Position numbers and translations under genes: made by a program. Below the pieces are notes generated by a model. It was not told the origin of the DNA. It ran no database searches and saw only the letters and a list, made by a program, of their open reading frames with translations. From Streptococcus parasanguinis (GTDB lineage: Bacteria; Bacillota; Bacilli; Lactobacillales; Streptococcaceae), in NCBI RefSeq assembly GCF_018499505.1, contig NZ_JAHDAC010000003.1, positions 1 through 64,000 on the forward strand: a stretch of DNA of 64,000 nt, given 5' to 3'. The stretch's first letter is position 1. Each line of letters opens with the position of its first letter. Positions 1 through 8,806 of the stretch are shown here, piece after piece.

Positions 1-116
1 AGTAGGGCTGTAAAAGCTGATGAAATCAGCGTAGTAGAGCCCACTCAACCACTGCGTCTTGCTCGACAATCCAAAGACAATTGAGAGGCTAGGACTTTTG
101 TCCCAGCCTCTTTTTT
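1..116 (+). repeat. Terminator-bearing intergenic repeat, copy 1 (cut by window edge)
   Basis: This matches the right two thirds of repeats at 11966-12148, 17202-17381 and 52968-53150. It holds a large stem (AGGGCTG pairing with GAGCCC, with inner GCTGAT/ATCAGC) and ends in an intrinsic terminator at about 84-116 (GGCTAGGAC, loop TTTT, GTCCCAGCC, then a T run). The gene it terminates lies outside the window. It isolates the zinc operon from upstream transcription. Confidence 0.85.
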
Positions 117-190
117 ACTGCAAGGAAGGCTCGTGGGGTCTAGGAAACGGTTAGTCTCTAACATTAAAAGGAAAAAAATGTAAAAAAGGC

Positions 191-219
191 TTGACAAAGC
201 AAATGATTAGCAGTATTAT
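191..219 (+). promoter_or_regulatory. Sigma-A type promoter of the adcAII-pht operon
   Basis: The -35 is TTGACA (191-196) and the -10 is TATTAT (214-219), 17 bp apart. The last base of the -10 abuts the first AdcR-like box, so a bound repressor would cover the start site. Confidence 0.8.
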
Positions 220-254
220 TAACTAGTTAATTAACTGATTAATAAACTAGTTAA
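219..254. promoter_or_regulatory. Three tandem AdcR-like operators
   Basis: Three 12-bp boxes follow each other: TTAACTAGTTAA (219-230, perfect palindrome), TTAACTGATTAA (231-242) and TAAACTAGTTAA (243-254). The known AdcR zinc-repressor consensus in streptococci is TTAACYRGTTAA. Their position from the -10 into the leader predicts zinc-dependent repression of the two genes downstream. The regulator gene itself is not in the window. Confidence 0.8.
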
Positions 255-277
255 CGAAAATGAAAAAGAGGTGAAGG

Positions 278-1213
278 ATGAATAGGAGAAGAATGAAGGT
301 TCTGGGACTCTTGTTTCTCGGTTTCTTTCTGCTGACAGCTTGTGGAAGTCAAGGAAATGCAGGCAAGCCCCCTTCTAAAAAAGGTCTTAAAATTGTCACG
401 AGTTTTTATCCTATCTATGCCCTGGTCAAGGAAATCTCTGGCGATCAAAATGACATCTGGATGGTTCAGTCAGGTGCAGGGATCCATGATTATGAACCCT
501 CAACCAAGGAAGTGGCCCAGATTTATGATGCGGATGTATTTGTCTATCATTCTCAGACCCTGGAATCTTGGGCCGGTCGCTTAGATCCCAATCTTCAAGG
601 TTCCAAGTTGCGAGTGATCGAAGGTAGCCAAGGAATGACCCTTGATAAGGTGGCTGGATTAGAGGATGTCGAGGCTGGTCAGGGAAAAGAAGCCAAGCAC
701 TTGTATGATCCGCATACTTGGTTGGATCCTGTAAAAATCGCAGAGGAAGGAAAGATCATCGCCCAGCGCTTGGGAGAGATCGATCCAAAGAACAAGGAGC
801 GCTATCAGACCAATGCTCAAAAGCTTGAAAAGCGCTGTGAGGACTTGGTAGCCCACTACCAGCCTCTCTTTGACAAGGCCAAGCAAAAGACTTTTGTGAC
901 CCAGCATACGGCCTTTTCTTACCTGGCTAAACGCTTTGGTCTCAAGCAGTTAGGGATTGCAGGGATATCCCCAGAGCAAGAACCGACCGCTCGGCAATTG
1001 GCGGAGATCCAGCAGTTTGTCAAAGACTACAAGGTAAAAACGATTTTTGTGGAAAAGCACACGTCATCAAAAGTGGCAGATAGTATTGCCAAGGCAACAG
1101 GGGCGCGTGTCAAGGTCTTGGATCCACTGGAAGCCGATCCACAAAACGATAAGGATCTACTAGAAAATTTAGAAGAAAATATGGCGACTTTAGCCAAGGA
1201 ATTAGAGGAGTAA
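278..1213 (+). CDS. adcAII: Zinc-binding lipoprotein AdcAII (Lmb family)
   Basis: This is the solute-binding lipoprotein for zinc, which hands Zn to the AdcBC permease (not in this window). It has a lipoprotein signal with lipobox LTAC (Cys22) and a cluster A-1 metal-receptor fold of 311 aa, the usual length. Likely metal ligands are His70 (in IHDYEP), the His of HLYDPHTWLDP, the His of TQHTAFSY and the Glu of VEKHTSS; there is no His-rich loop, which separates AdcAII from AdcA. The start follows GAGGTGA with 5 nt spacing. The pht gene starts 8 bp after the stop, so the two form an operon behind AdcR boxes, as in pneumococcus and group A/B streptococci. Confidence 0.92.
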   Translation: MNRRRMKVLGLLFLGFFLLTACGSQGNAGKPPSKKGLKIVTSFYPIYALVKEISGDQNDIWMVQSGAGIHDYEPSTKEVAQIYDADVFVYHSQTLESWAGRLDPNLQGSKLRVIEGSQGMTLDKVAGLEDVEAGQGKEAKHLYDPHTWLDPVKIAEEGKIIAQRLGEIDPKNKERYQTNAQKLEKRCEDLVAHYQPLFDKAKQKTFVTQHTAFSYLAKRFGLKQLGIAGISPEQEPTARQLAEIQQFVKDYKVKTIFVEKHTSSKVADSIAKATGARVKVLDPLEADPQNDKDLLENLEENMATLAKELEE

Positions 1214-1220
1214 ATCAAGA

Positions 1221-4200
1221 ATGAAGAAAAAGGGAACGATTGGAATTGTAGCGACCTTGGGGCTAGGACTCTGTGCCTATGCGCTCAGTCAGCAACCACA
1301 AGTCAAGGAAGAGAAAAAGAATCAGATTCAGTATTTGCAAGCGGAAAAGAAATCGTCATCGTCTGCCACCAGCAAAAAGGAAGATAGCATCGAAGCGGTC
1401 AATGCCAAGGAAAAGACCCAGGCGGAGCAGATTGTCATCAAGATTACAGATGAAGGCTTTGTCACTTCTCATGGGGATCATTTTCATTACTACAGCGGGA
1501 AGGTCCCATTTGATGCCATCTTTAGTGAAGAGTTGATTTTGCGGGATCCAACTTATCAGCTACAAGAAGCGGATATCGTGAACAAGGTCAAGGATGGCTA
1601 TATTATCAAACGCGCTGGGAAATACTATCTCTACTTAAAGGATGCCCAACATACAGTCAATGTGCGCTCGATCGAAGAGATCGCCCAACAGCAAAAAGGG
1701 GGGGCTAAAGAAGAAGGGGAAACGGGATCGGTGCAAGCGAGCTCCTCGCACAAGGCAGGCAAGACCCGTGACTTCCGTCAACCTAGTCAAGCGCTGAAAG
1801 AAGGTAAGACTCTTGAGATGCTGACGGCTAAGAACCATACAGGTGGTGGCTACCGTACAGATGATGGTTATGTCTTTAGCCCTGGAGATGTCATTTCAGA
1901 TACAGGGGACGGCTTTATTGTGCCCCATGGCGGCCATTTCCATTATATTCCAAAGAGTGCCTTATCAGCTGGTGAGTTAGCAGCAGCACTCTCCGTCTTA
2001 GGCGGTCAAGCTGGTCATCAGGCAGGAAGCTCACACCTAGCTGGAGCAAGCACAGAACAAGGGCAAGGAACTCCAGATCAAGCCTCTCCAAGCCTTGGGA
2101 AGCAAGCGAGCAACCAGCCATCAGCCAGTCCAAGCAATACACAGACGACACCGACGACGTCTAAACCGGCTACCTCTAAACCGAGTCCAACCCTGACCAA
2201 CTTGATCGAAGAATTGCAGAAAGCCCCTCTAACTTCTCGTCATGTGGAGTCTGATGGTTCTGTCTTTGATCCAAGTAAGATTACCAAGTGGACCGATCAA
2301 GGGATTGTCTACCCTCATGGGGATCATTTCCACTTTATCCCATACAGCTCCTTATCGCCTTTAGAGCGTGAGTTGGCGCGGCAATTCCAATTGCTTCGTG
2401 CTCAAGGAACTAGTAGTCCAACAGAAGGAAGTCCAAGCTTGCCTTCAAATCCGAGCACAAAACCAGTTGATCCTGATCATGAGCATGGCGACAGTCACGA
2501 TCACAAAGAGGAGCACGATCATGGCTTCCACGCAGACAAGGTCATCAGCAAGGACGAGGAAGGCTATATGGTCGCTCATGGCAACCATGCCCATTATTTC
2601 TATAAAAAGGACCTTTCTCCTCAAGAGATTGCAGCAGCAGAGGCAACTCTAGCTGGTAAGAAAAAAGAGGACAAGGGTCAGCCCCTGACAGATGACGTTG
2701 CGACCTATTCTCGTGATGCCTCAGATGAGGAAAAGATCCAGTACATCAGCAAGACCTACGGTGTCCCTCGCGAGGCCATTAAGATTTCCAATGGTTTCTT
2801 TGTCTTTAACAATCCAGACCAAGAATACGATCCGACCCACATCCATCCTTATGCTGTTCGTAAGGAACATGTCCGGATCCCACTTGAAACTGGCAATCCT
2901 GAACTAGACTTTATCAATGAACTCTATGCAACAGCGCTTCGTTCAGGGATTTCTCCTTATAGCCTCCAGATTGAAAATGGTCAGTTTGTCATCCCGCATG
3001 GCGATCACAACCACTACATCAAGGTACGTTCAGCAGGACTAGCAGGCTACTTAGCCCACCGTCTTCCAACCATCCAATCTCCTTACAAAAAAGGAGACTT
3101 GGACAAGAAAGTCGTAGAGGACAGAGTTAATCAGCTCTTAGCAGAAAGCCGGACTCTCTATGCTTCTGATCCATTGCAACAACGACGGATTGAGCTCATC
3201 TTGGGCCACTTCTTGGAAAATGTCAAGGGTTTCCCAAGTAACTCAACAGAGGGCTATCTAGCCAGTCTCAAACAGGTTGATGCGCAGTACATTCATGCGA
3301 CTCAAGCGGTCAAACCAAAAGAAGAGACAGCCTTGGATCGTCGTTACCAAGAATTGCTGGAACAAGTGCGCTTGCTAGACACAGAAGCCTTCCAATTGAA
3401 GAAGGAAGACTTGGTCTCTCAATTGCAGGAAGCCTATACTGCCAAGGACAGCAAGCGTTTAGAGCAGGAAGGGAAGCTATTAGAAGCTGTTCAGGAGATG
3501 CAAGATCGGACGGGTGTGACATCGGTCGATTACCTCAAGTATTTCTACCAAAGCTTGAGCGATGCGCGCTTGACACCAGAACTCCGCACTAAGGCAGCTG
3601 ATCTAGCCTTGAAGCTCTACCGAGCTCAAGCCTTTGAAGAAGCTTGGGATTCCAAGTCTCACTTTATGGAGCTCTACCAAACTAAGCAAGCTATTGACCA
3701 GCTCTTCTCCCAAGAAAAAGGCCAAACCTATCCTATTGAAAAAACAGTTTTGGATCAAAAAGGAAGTCAAACCCCATCCTACAACGTAGCGGTTTATGAT
3801 TTCCTCAAAGGCTTGTATGGAGAATTGGATAAGGCAACAGAAGCCCGTCAACAGAACAAGATTTTGACAGCTCTCTTAGAGCAAATCCAGTCGCTCTTGC
3901 CACAAGTCGAAGACCAAGGCAAACGAACTGCTTTTGAAGCAGGCTTGGCTCAACTTGGAAAAGAATCTGATCCAGAAAAGGCTATTACAAGTGGGGAAGC
4001 ACTTCTACGCGAAATCAGTGACACCATTGAAAAGCAAAAACAAAAGCAAACGGAAGAGCCTCAAATTGGGGATGTCGCTCTTTATCAACAGCTCTATAAC
4101 CAATTGATGGCCCTACACCAACAATTGCAGGACAAGGGAGCTAGTGATGCTGTATTTGATCGCTTAGAAGCTCTCTTTGACCAATTGGCTAATCCAAAGA

Positions 4201-4451
4201 GTGATAAAGCAGCCTTACTACAGGCCATCCAAGCCTTCCAGGCAGAATTAGCTGCAGCCCCATCTGCAAGCGAAGCGGGCAAACCAGCTTCCACAGCTGA
4301 AACGCCTGTCGCTACAGAAACTCCGGTGGAAAAAGAAGCAGCAGCTTCAGAAGGAAGCAAGCCTGCCACCACTGAGACAGAAACAGAGCCTGCAAGCTCA
4401 GCTGTAACAGAAGCAAGCACACCAGATGCTCCATCTCCTCAGAACCAATAG
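1221..4451 (+). CDS. pht: Histidine triad surface protein (Pht family)
   Basis: This large surface protein (1076 aa) is thought to scavenge zinc and pass it to AdcAII; the family also affects complement and adhesion. It has an N-terminal signal/anchor (residues 1-23) and five HxxHxH triads: HGDHFH (His84 onward), HGGHFH, HGDHFH, HGNHAH and HGDHNH. A separate His-rich stretch around 2478-2530 (DHEHGDSHDHKEEHDH) lies between triads 3 and 4. The C-terminal 400 residues are helical, and the tail is rich in Ala, Glu, Thr and Pro with no LPXTG motif. It is co-transcribed with adcAII. Assignment to PhtA, B, D or E cannot be made by eye. Confidence 0.9.
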   Translation: MKKKGTIGIVATLGLGLCAYALSQQPQVKEEKKNQIQYLQAEKKSSSSATSKKEDSIEAVNAKEKTQAEQIVIKITDEGFVTSHGDHFHYYSGKVPFDAIFSEELILRDPTYQLQEADIVNKVKDGYIIKRAGKYYLYLKDAQHTVNVRSIEEIAQQQKGGAKEEGETGSVQASSSHKAGKTRDFRQPSQALKEGKTLEMLTAKNHTGGGYRTDDGYVFSPGDVISDTGDGFIVPHGGHFHYIPKSALSAGELAAALSVLGGQAGHQAGSSHLAGASTEQGQGTPDQASPSLGKQASNQPSASPSNTQTTPTTSKPATSKPSPTLTNLIEELQKAPLTSRHVESDGSVFDPSKITKWTDQGIVYPHGDHFHFIPYSSLSPLERELARQFQLLRAQGTSSPTEGSPSLPSNPSTKPVDPDHEHGDSHDHKEEHDHGFHADKVISKDEEGYMVAHGNHAHYFYKKDLSPQEIAAAEATLAGKKKEDKGQPLTDDVATYSRDASDEEKIQYISKTYGVPREAIKISNGFFVFNNPDQEYDPTHIHPYAVRKEHVRIPLETGNPELDFINELYATALRSGISPYSLQIENGQFVIPHGDHNHYIKVRSAGLAGYLAHRLPTIQSPYKKGDLDKKVVEDRVNQLLAESRTLYASDPLQQRRIELILGHFLENVKGFPSNSTEGYLASLKQVDAQYIHATQAVKPKEETALDRRYQELLEQVRLLDTEAFQLKKEDLVSQLQEAYTAKDSKRLEQEGKLLEAVQEMQDRTGVTSVDYLKYFYQSLSDARLTPELRTKAADLALKLYRAQAFEEAWDSKSHFMELYQTKQAIDQLFSQEKGQTYPIEKTVLDQKGSQTPSYNVAVYDFLKGLYGELDKATEARQQNKILTALLEQIQSLLPQVEDQGKRTAFEAGLAQLGKESDPEKAITSGEALLREISDTIEKQKQKQTEEPQIGDVALYQQLYNQLMALHQQLQDKGASDAVFDRLEALFDQLANPKSDKAALLQAIQAFQAELAAAPSASEAGKPASTAETPVATETPVEKEAAASEGSKPATTETETEPASSAVTEASTPDAPSPQNQ

Positions 4452-4460
4452 AAAATAAAA

Positions 4461-4489
4461 AAGCATCTGAAAGGAAATTTCAGATGCTT
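4461..4489. terminator. Hairpin between convergent genes
   Basis: A 12-bp perfect stem (AAGCATCTGAAA / TTTCAGATGCTT) with a 5-nt loop lies 9 bp after the pht stop. The T-rich tract is on the minus strand (TTTTTTATTTTC), so it fits best as the terminator of the leftward gene at 4790-5974, though it may also stop pht transcription. The rest of 4452-4789 holds one structured repeat and no gene. Confidence 0.65.
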
Positions 4490-4511
4490 GAATTTGAAAA
4501 AATCTTCTTAA

Positions 4512-4642
4512 GACTTTCCTAAGGTGAGTACGGACGTCAGCGAACTTCATAGAAGTTCCATGACTTAGTTTTGAGCCTAAGGTCTCAAAACTCCCGAGTG
4601 CTTGAAATATTATTTCAAGCACTTTTCTCACGGCGGAAAGTC
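4512..4642 (+). repeat. Covarying structured repeat, copy A
   Basis: This 131-bp element has inverted ends (GACTTTCC / GGAAAGTC). Inside, on the plus strand, are hairpins GAACTTC-ATA-GAAGTTC, GTTTTGAG/CTCAAAAC (4568-4591) and GTGCTTGAAAT/ATTTCAAGCAC (4598-4622). Related copies lie at 10816-10953 and 29350-29460. Stem bases differ from those copies by paired changes. The element has no coding capacity; a 90-codon frame read across it on the minus strand is a by-product of the repeat. Confidence 0.85.
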
Positions 4643-4789
4643 CAAAGTAGACATGAATAACTAACAACATATAATTTTTCTTTGCAGAATATCTTGTATT
4701 ATTTTTGTAAAGAGTGGTTTATCAATGTCCTGTACGCTTGAAGTTATTTATTCAGATGCTTTTTGCGTGAAGAGGTCAGTAGTTGAGCC

Positions 4790-5974
4790 TCACTCCTTGT
4801 GCTCTAGGAGCAGCGGTGAGGAAAGCTCGACTGCTTTTTTTCGCTTGAAAAATGCGGCCATTTGAACCAGGATGCGGGGCACTGTCTGCCATTTTTTCCA
4901 AGCTTGAAAGCGGGTATCGATCAGTTGCTTGGCCAAGCGTTCCAGCATTTCCCGCTCGGTTGGATCCAAATCCTGGGCATTTTGAAGGATTTCTTTGGCC
5001 TTGGCTAGCTGCTTGAGATCGGTTAGGTCATTGATGGAAGTGATGCCGGCATCCAGAAAAATGCCAAAAAAGGTGTCAAAAAACTTCTTGCGCTCCTCTG
5101 CCGATGTTTCGCGAACCCATTGCTTCAAGGTCAGGTCGGTCTGATGGCTATCTGGACTGGTTTCAGAAACGGTCACAAAGCTGTAGTCCTTGATTTCCCA
5201 AGTAAAGGCGTCGTGCTGGGCAAAGCCACCAAAAGCGCGACTCTTGACAATGGTTGTCGGTTCTGGCACTTCCAACATCATGCCAACAATGGACCCTTGA
5301 GGGACAAAGCGACGAATGTTTGGAGACGTGCGCTGGTAGCCTTCAGTTTCGATAATGGCCTTGTTGAGCCCTGGAGCATCGTAGCTGTAGATCGCGTCGA
5401 CACGTTCAAATAAGGAATCAGGTAGGTAAGAGCAGGCATAGGTTGCAAGATTCCCTCCTTTGGAGTGACCGGCCACTAAGAAGCGTCCTTTCGGAAATTC
5501 CTTCATGACATTTTGCAGGTAGCTGGCTGCACGTCTTTGAGCTGGAACATGGTCCATATAGGTCATGTGGAAGTCTTCCTTCCAGCCGATCAAGGTGTCA
5601 TCCGTCCCTCTGAAAACGACCAAATACGTATCCAGACTAAGCCGATAGGTCATGGCCGCAAACTGTTTTTGTACATCGGGATCGTAGTCATCGACATAGT
5701 TAAGGAGTTTGATGTTCTTAAAGCGCTTTGAACTAGCTAATTCATCGACTAATTGGAGGTGCTGGTTACTCACGATGAAATCGGTTGTCCGGTCGATCAG
5801 TTCCATCGCATCAGACAGGCGCACTGGGATCCCTGTTGTATCTCCTTGAGGCACAATGTGTCCAAAGGGCAGATAGGTCAGCTCTGTCAAAGCGAGGACA
5901 TCCAGCTCCTTGAAGGGGCGGTCATAAATGGAATCGTAGGTCACTTCTTTTAGGTAATCAAAAATCGTCGACAT
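4790..5974 (-). CDS. Mbeg1-like (DUF2974) alpha/beta-hydrolase family protein
   Basis: This is a putative cytoplasmic lipase-like hydrolase of 394 aa; the substrate is unknown. The nucleophile elbow is GHSKGGN, followed by a hydrophobic beta-strand and a C-terminal helical region with basic residues. An FRGTDD segment upstream of the elbow matches the oxyanion region seen in lipase-3-like proteins. I chose ATG at 5974 (MSTIFDYL) because GGGAGG lies 7 nt upstream; an in-frame ATG at 6013 has no ribosome site. The gene is monocistronic and divergent from the two-component operon, with about 170 bp between them. Confidence 0.75.
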   Translation of the reverse strand: MSTIFDYLKEVTYDSIYDRPFKELDVLALTELTYLPFGHIVPQGDTTGIPVRLSDAMELIDRTTDFIVSNQHLQLVDELASSKRFKNIKLLNYVDDYDPDVQKQFAAMTYRLSLDTYLVVFRGTDDTLIGWKEDFHMTYMDHVPAQRRAASYLQNVMKEFPKGRFLVAGHSKGGNLATYACSYLPDSLFERVDAIYSYDAPGLNKAIIETEGYQRTSPNIRRFVPQGSIVGMMLEVPEPTTIVKSRAFGGFAQHDAFTWEIKDYSFVTVSETSPDSHQTDLTLKQWVRETSAEERKKFFDTFFGIFLDAGITSINDLTDLKQLAKAKEILQNAQDLDPTEREMLERLAKQLIDTRFQAWKKWQTVPRILVQMAAFFKRKKAVELSSPLLLEHKE

Positions 5975-6103
5975 CTGTGCCTCCCGTGTCTTATTTCTTT
6001 CAGTATAGCACAAAAATGGATGTAGAAAAAGCGCCTCCTATCAAGAAAGTAGGACCCAGCTTTTCTTTCCATCTGAAACAGCCTTTTTCTCTGCTGTTTA
6101 ATC

Positions 6104-6112
6104 TGTTATAAT
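6104..6112 (+). promoter_or_regulatory. Extended -10 promoter of the two-component operon
   Basis: TGT-TATAAT at 6104-6112 lies 31 bp before the response regulator start; no good -35 is visible, as is common with extended -10 promoters in streptococci. The leader carries AAGGAAAGAAAGCC before ATG 6144. Confidence 0.6.
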
Positions 6113-6143
6113 AGGAAGAAGAAAAAAAGAAGGAAAGAAAGCC

Positions 6144-6821
6144 ATGCATAAAATTCTCTTAGTGGAAGACGATGAAATTATTCGCCAACAGGTCAAACAA
6201 TTATTGGAACAATGGGGCTATGAAGTGGTCGCAGTAGAGGATTTTATGGATGTCCTCGGGATCTTTGTCGAAAGTGATCCCCACTTGATTCTCATGGATA
6301 TTGGCCTGCCTCTCTACAATGGTTACCACTGGTGCCAAGAGATTCGCAAGGTTTCAAAGGTTCCGATCATGTTTCTTTCTTCACGGGATCAAGCCATGGA
6401 TATTGTCATGGCCATCAATATGGGGGGAGACGACTTTGTCACCAAGCCTTTTGACCAAAATGTCCTTCTTGCCAAGGTTCAAGGACTCTTGCGCCGTTCC
6501 TACGAATTTGGGACAGATCAAAATCTGCTGGAGCACCGGGGTGCTATCCTTAATCTCAAGTCTACGGACTTGGTGTATGAAGGGGAAGTCATCAAGCTGA
6601 CCAAGAATGAATTTCAGATCCTGCGCGTCCTGTTTGAGCATGCAGGCAGTATCGTGGCGCGTGATGACATGATGAAGGAGCTCTGGAATAGCGACTTCTT
6701 TATTGATGACAATACCTTGTCTGTCAATGTGGCCCGCCTTCGTAAGAAACTAGAAGAAGCTGGCTTGTCAAACTTCATCGAAACCAAGAAAGGCATCGGT
6801 TACGGGTTGACCCATGAATAA
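6144..6821 (+). CDS. Response regulator, OmpR/BceR type
   Basis: This is the DNA-binding partner of the sensor kinase downstream, expected to activate the BceAB exporter genes. The N-terminal receiver has the acidic pair ED at 8-9, phospho-acceptor Asp52 (in LILMDIGLP) and Lys of the TKPFD motif. The C-terminal winged helix (about 130-225) ends KGIGYGL, typical of the OmpR family. At 225 aa it is full length. It overlaps the kinase by 8 nt, so the two are translationally coupled. Its likely targets are the identical boxes at 7800 and 26327. The family identity is clear; the specific inducer (bacitracin, lantibiotic or host peptide) is not. Confidence 0.88.
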   Translation: MHKILLVEDDEIIRQQVKQLLEQWGYEVVAVEDFMDVLGIFVESDPHLILMDIGLPLYNGYHWCQEIRKVSKVPIMFLSSRDQAMDIVMAINMGGDDFVTKPFDQNVLLAKVQGLLRRSYEFGTDQNLLEHRGAILNLKSTDLVYEGEVIKLTKNEFQILRVLFEHAGSIVARDDMMKELWNSDFFIDDNTLSVNVARLRKKLEEAGLSNFIETKKGIGYGLTHE

Positions 6822-7788
6822 ATTTGGAACGATCTTCTGGCAGTATGTGGTATCTCGCAGGCGCCTACTCTATCTATTGGTCATCTTTTTGATCGTCGAT
6901 TTGGTCTTTGCCTATCTCTTTCCAGAGACAGGGACGGTTTTCCTCTATGCGACCCTAGTGCTAGGCTTTTTTGCCCTCTGTATCTTGATCTGGGATTTCG
7001 CCATGACCTTTCAAGACTACCGCAAAGCCGCACTTTATGAGGAAGTTGAGGTTGCTTCGCCTCTGGAACACCTCCTTTATGAAAAATACACGGAAGAACA
7101 GCAGGCGCGCTTGGAGGAAGGGAAGACTGCCCAGGCCAAGTTCAATGACCTGATGGATTACTATACCCTCTGGGTTCACCAGATTAAGACGCCCATTGCG
7201 GCCAGCCAGCTCTTGGTGCAAGATGTCGAGACACCCATTGTCAAGCAGCAGATGGAGCAGGAGCTCTTTAAGATTGATTCCTATGCCAATCTGGTTTTGC
7301 AGTACCTGCGACTGGAGAGTTTTCATGATGATCTGGTCTTAAAGCGCGTGTCGGTAGAGGACTTGGTCAAAGAAGTGGTCCGCAAATATGCCCTCTTTTT
7401 TATCCAAAAAAACTTGACAGTGGACCTGCATGATTTGGATGTCGCTGTCATCACAGACCGCAAGTGGCTCTTGGTCATCATCGAGCAGCTCTTGTCCAAT
7501 AGCCTCAAGTACACCAGCACAGGTGGCATTGAAATCTATTTCAAAGACCAGACCCTCTATATAAAAGACAGCGGGATTGGGATCAAAAATAGCGATGTCC
7601 TCCGTGTCTTTGAGCGGGGCTTCTCCGGTTACAATGGCCACATGACCCAACAATCCTCAGGGCTGGGGCTCTATCTTTCTAAGAAAATAGCAGAGCAATT
7701 GGGTCACAAGATCAGCCTCCACTCAGAGGTCGGCCAAGGCACGACGGTTGCCATTCGCTTTGAAGAGAAGAAATTGGTCATGAATTAG
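6814..7788 (+). CDS. Intramembrane-sensing histidine kinase, BceS type
   Basis: This sensor (324 aa) has two N-terminal membrane helices (about 17-36 and 41-62) joined by only a few residues. That lack of an extracellular domain is the hallmark of BceS-like kinases, which sense through their ABC transporter. The H-box is VHQIKTPIAA with phospho-acceptor His122; the N box (EQLLSNSLKYTS), the DSGIGI box and a GLGLYLSKK box follow. It overlaps the response regulator by 8 nt. The short size and KTP motif match the subfamily wired to BceAB-type peptide-resistance transporters. Confidence 0.88.
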   Translation: MNKFGTIFWQYVVSRRRLLYLLVIFLIVDLVFAYLFPETGTVFLYATLVLGFFALCILIWDFAMTFQDYRKAALYEEVEVASPLEHLLYEKYTEEQQARLEEGKTAQAKFNDLMDYYTLWVHQIKTPIAASQLLVQDVETPIVKQQMEQELFKIDSYANLVLQYLRLESFHDDLVLKRVSVEDLVKEVVRKYALFFIQKNLTVDLHDLDVAVITDRKWLLVIIEQLLSNSLKYTSTGGIEIYFKDQTLYIKDSGIGIKNSDVLRVFERGFSGYNGHMTQQSSGLGLYLSKKIAEQLGHKISLHSEVGQGTTVAIRFEEKKLVMN

Positions 7789-7799
7789 TTTTTTTCCAT

Positions 7800-7874
7800 C
7801 TTACAAAAATGTAAGAAATAAACGGTAAAATGAAAGGTTAGGTTATGGTAGCCGCCTTTTATTTTGTATACAAT
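7800..7874 (+). promoter_or_regulatory. BceR-type operator and promoter of the first BceAB operon
   Basis: The dyad CTTACAAAAATGTAAG (7800-7815) is followed by a conserved stretch to about 7848 and a -10 TACAAT at 7869-7874. The -35 region is poor, as expected for an activator-dependent promoter. The same block recurs at 26327-26401 with exactly the same 69-bp distance from dyad start to -10. Confidence 0.75.
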
Positions 7875-7903
7875 AGTCTCATCAAATAAAGGAGGTCAAG
7901 AAA

Positions 7904-8032
7904 ATGAAACTCTTGAAATGGATGAAAGAACTCAAAAAAACTAATAAACCGTATGACCAAACCGATTTAGAAAAGGCAGAATTTGGTCGCCAAGTCCTAC
8001 AACAAACCCAAGAATTTTTCTTGATCTACTAG
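7904..8032 (+). CDS. Small ORF (42 aa) at the head of the BceAB operon
   Basis: A 42-codon frame starts at ATG 7904 after GGAGGTCAAGAAA and stops at 8032, 15 bp before the ATPase gene. The product begins MKLLKWMKEL, is lysine-rich at its amino end, and has an acidic middle and an aromatic end (EFFLIY). I do not recognise it. The strong ribosome site and the place between the operator and bceA suggest it is translated. It could be a small partner or regulator of the exporter, or a translation leader. The second BceAB module lacks it. Confidence 0.55.
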   Translation: MKLLKWMKELKKTNKPYDQTDLEKAEFGRQVLQQTQEFFLIY

Positions 8033-8047
8033 TAAAAGGAGAAAAGT

Positions 8048-8806
8048 ATGTCATTGCTAGACGTTCAACACATCAAAAAAATCTACAAAACCCGCTTTCA
8101 AGGGACGCAGGTTGAAGCCTTAAAGGATATTCACTTCACTGTTGAAAAAGGGGAGTACGTTGCCATCATGGGAGAATCAGGATCCGGGAAATCGACCCTC
8201 CTCAATATCCTGGCCATGCTGGACCAGCCGACCGAAGGACGTGTCTACCTCAACGGTACCGATACTTCAACTATCAAGAACAAGGATGCCTCGAGCTTTC
8301 GTCGGGAAAAACTAGGCTTTGTCTTTCAAGACTTCAACCTGCTGGATACCTTGTCCGTCAAGGACAATATCCTTCTCCCTCTCGTCCTCTCACGCAGATC
8401 CGTTAAGGAAATGATGAGTAAGGTGGATAGCGTGAGTTGGGAGTTGGGCATTCACCAGCTCTTAGAAAAATATCCTTACGAAATCTCTGGTGGGCAAAAG
8501 CAACGGGTGGCTGTAGCACGGGCCATCATCACCTCACCTGAAATTCTCCTTGCTGATGAGCCAACAGGGGCGCTGGATTCCAAATCTTCGGCTGCTTTGC
8601 TCGATGTCTTTGAAGATATCAATAGCATGGGACAAACCATCCTCATGGTGACCCACTCAACCGCCGCAGCAGCGAGGGCCAAGCGCGTGCTCTTTATCAA
8701 GGATGGGATCCTTTACAACCAGATCTTCCGCGGGGAAAAAACAGAGCGTCAGATGTTCCAAGAAATCTCGGATACCTTGACGGTCATGGCAAGTGAGGTG
8801 GAGTAG
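8048..8806 (+). CDS. BceA-type ABC transporter ATPase (module 1)
   Basis: This is the ATP-binding subunit of a MacB/BceAB-type exporter that removes peptide antibiotics from their lipid targets. It has Walker A GESGSGKS (42-49), signature SGGQKQR, Walker B ILLADEPTGAL and H-loop MVTHS; 252 aa is usual. It ends one base before the permease start. Its sequence differs from the second copy (26453-27220) at only about five residues outside the C-terminus, while the partner permeases are much more diverged. One oddity is Trp in SVSWELG where the other copy has Arg. Confidence 0.9.
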   Translation: MSLLDVQHIKKIYKTRFQGTQVEALKDIHFTVEKGEYVAIMGESGSGKSTLLNILAMLDQPTEGRVYLNGTDTSTIKNKDASSFRREKLGFVFQDFNLLDTLSVKDNILLPLVLSRRSVKEMMSKVDSVSWELGIHQLLEKYPYEISGGQKQRVAVARAIITSPEILLADEPTGALDSKSSAALLDVFEDINSMGQTILMVTHSTAAAARAKRVLFIKDGILYNQIFRGEKTERQMFQEISDTLTVMASEVE

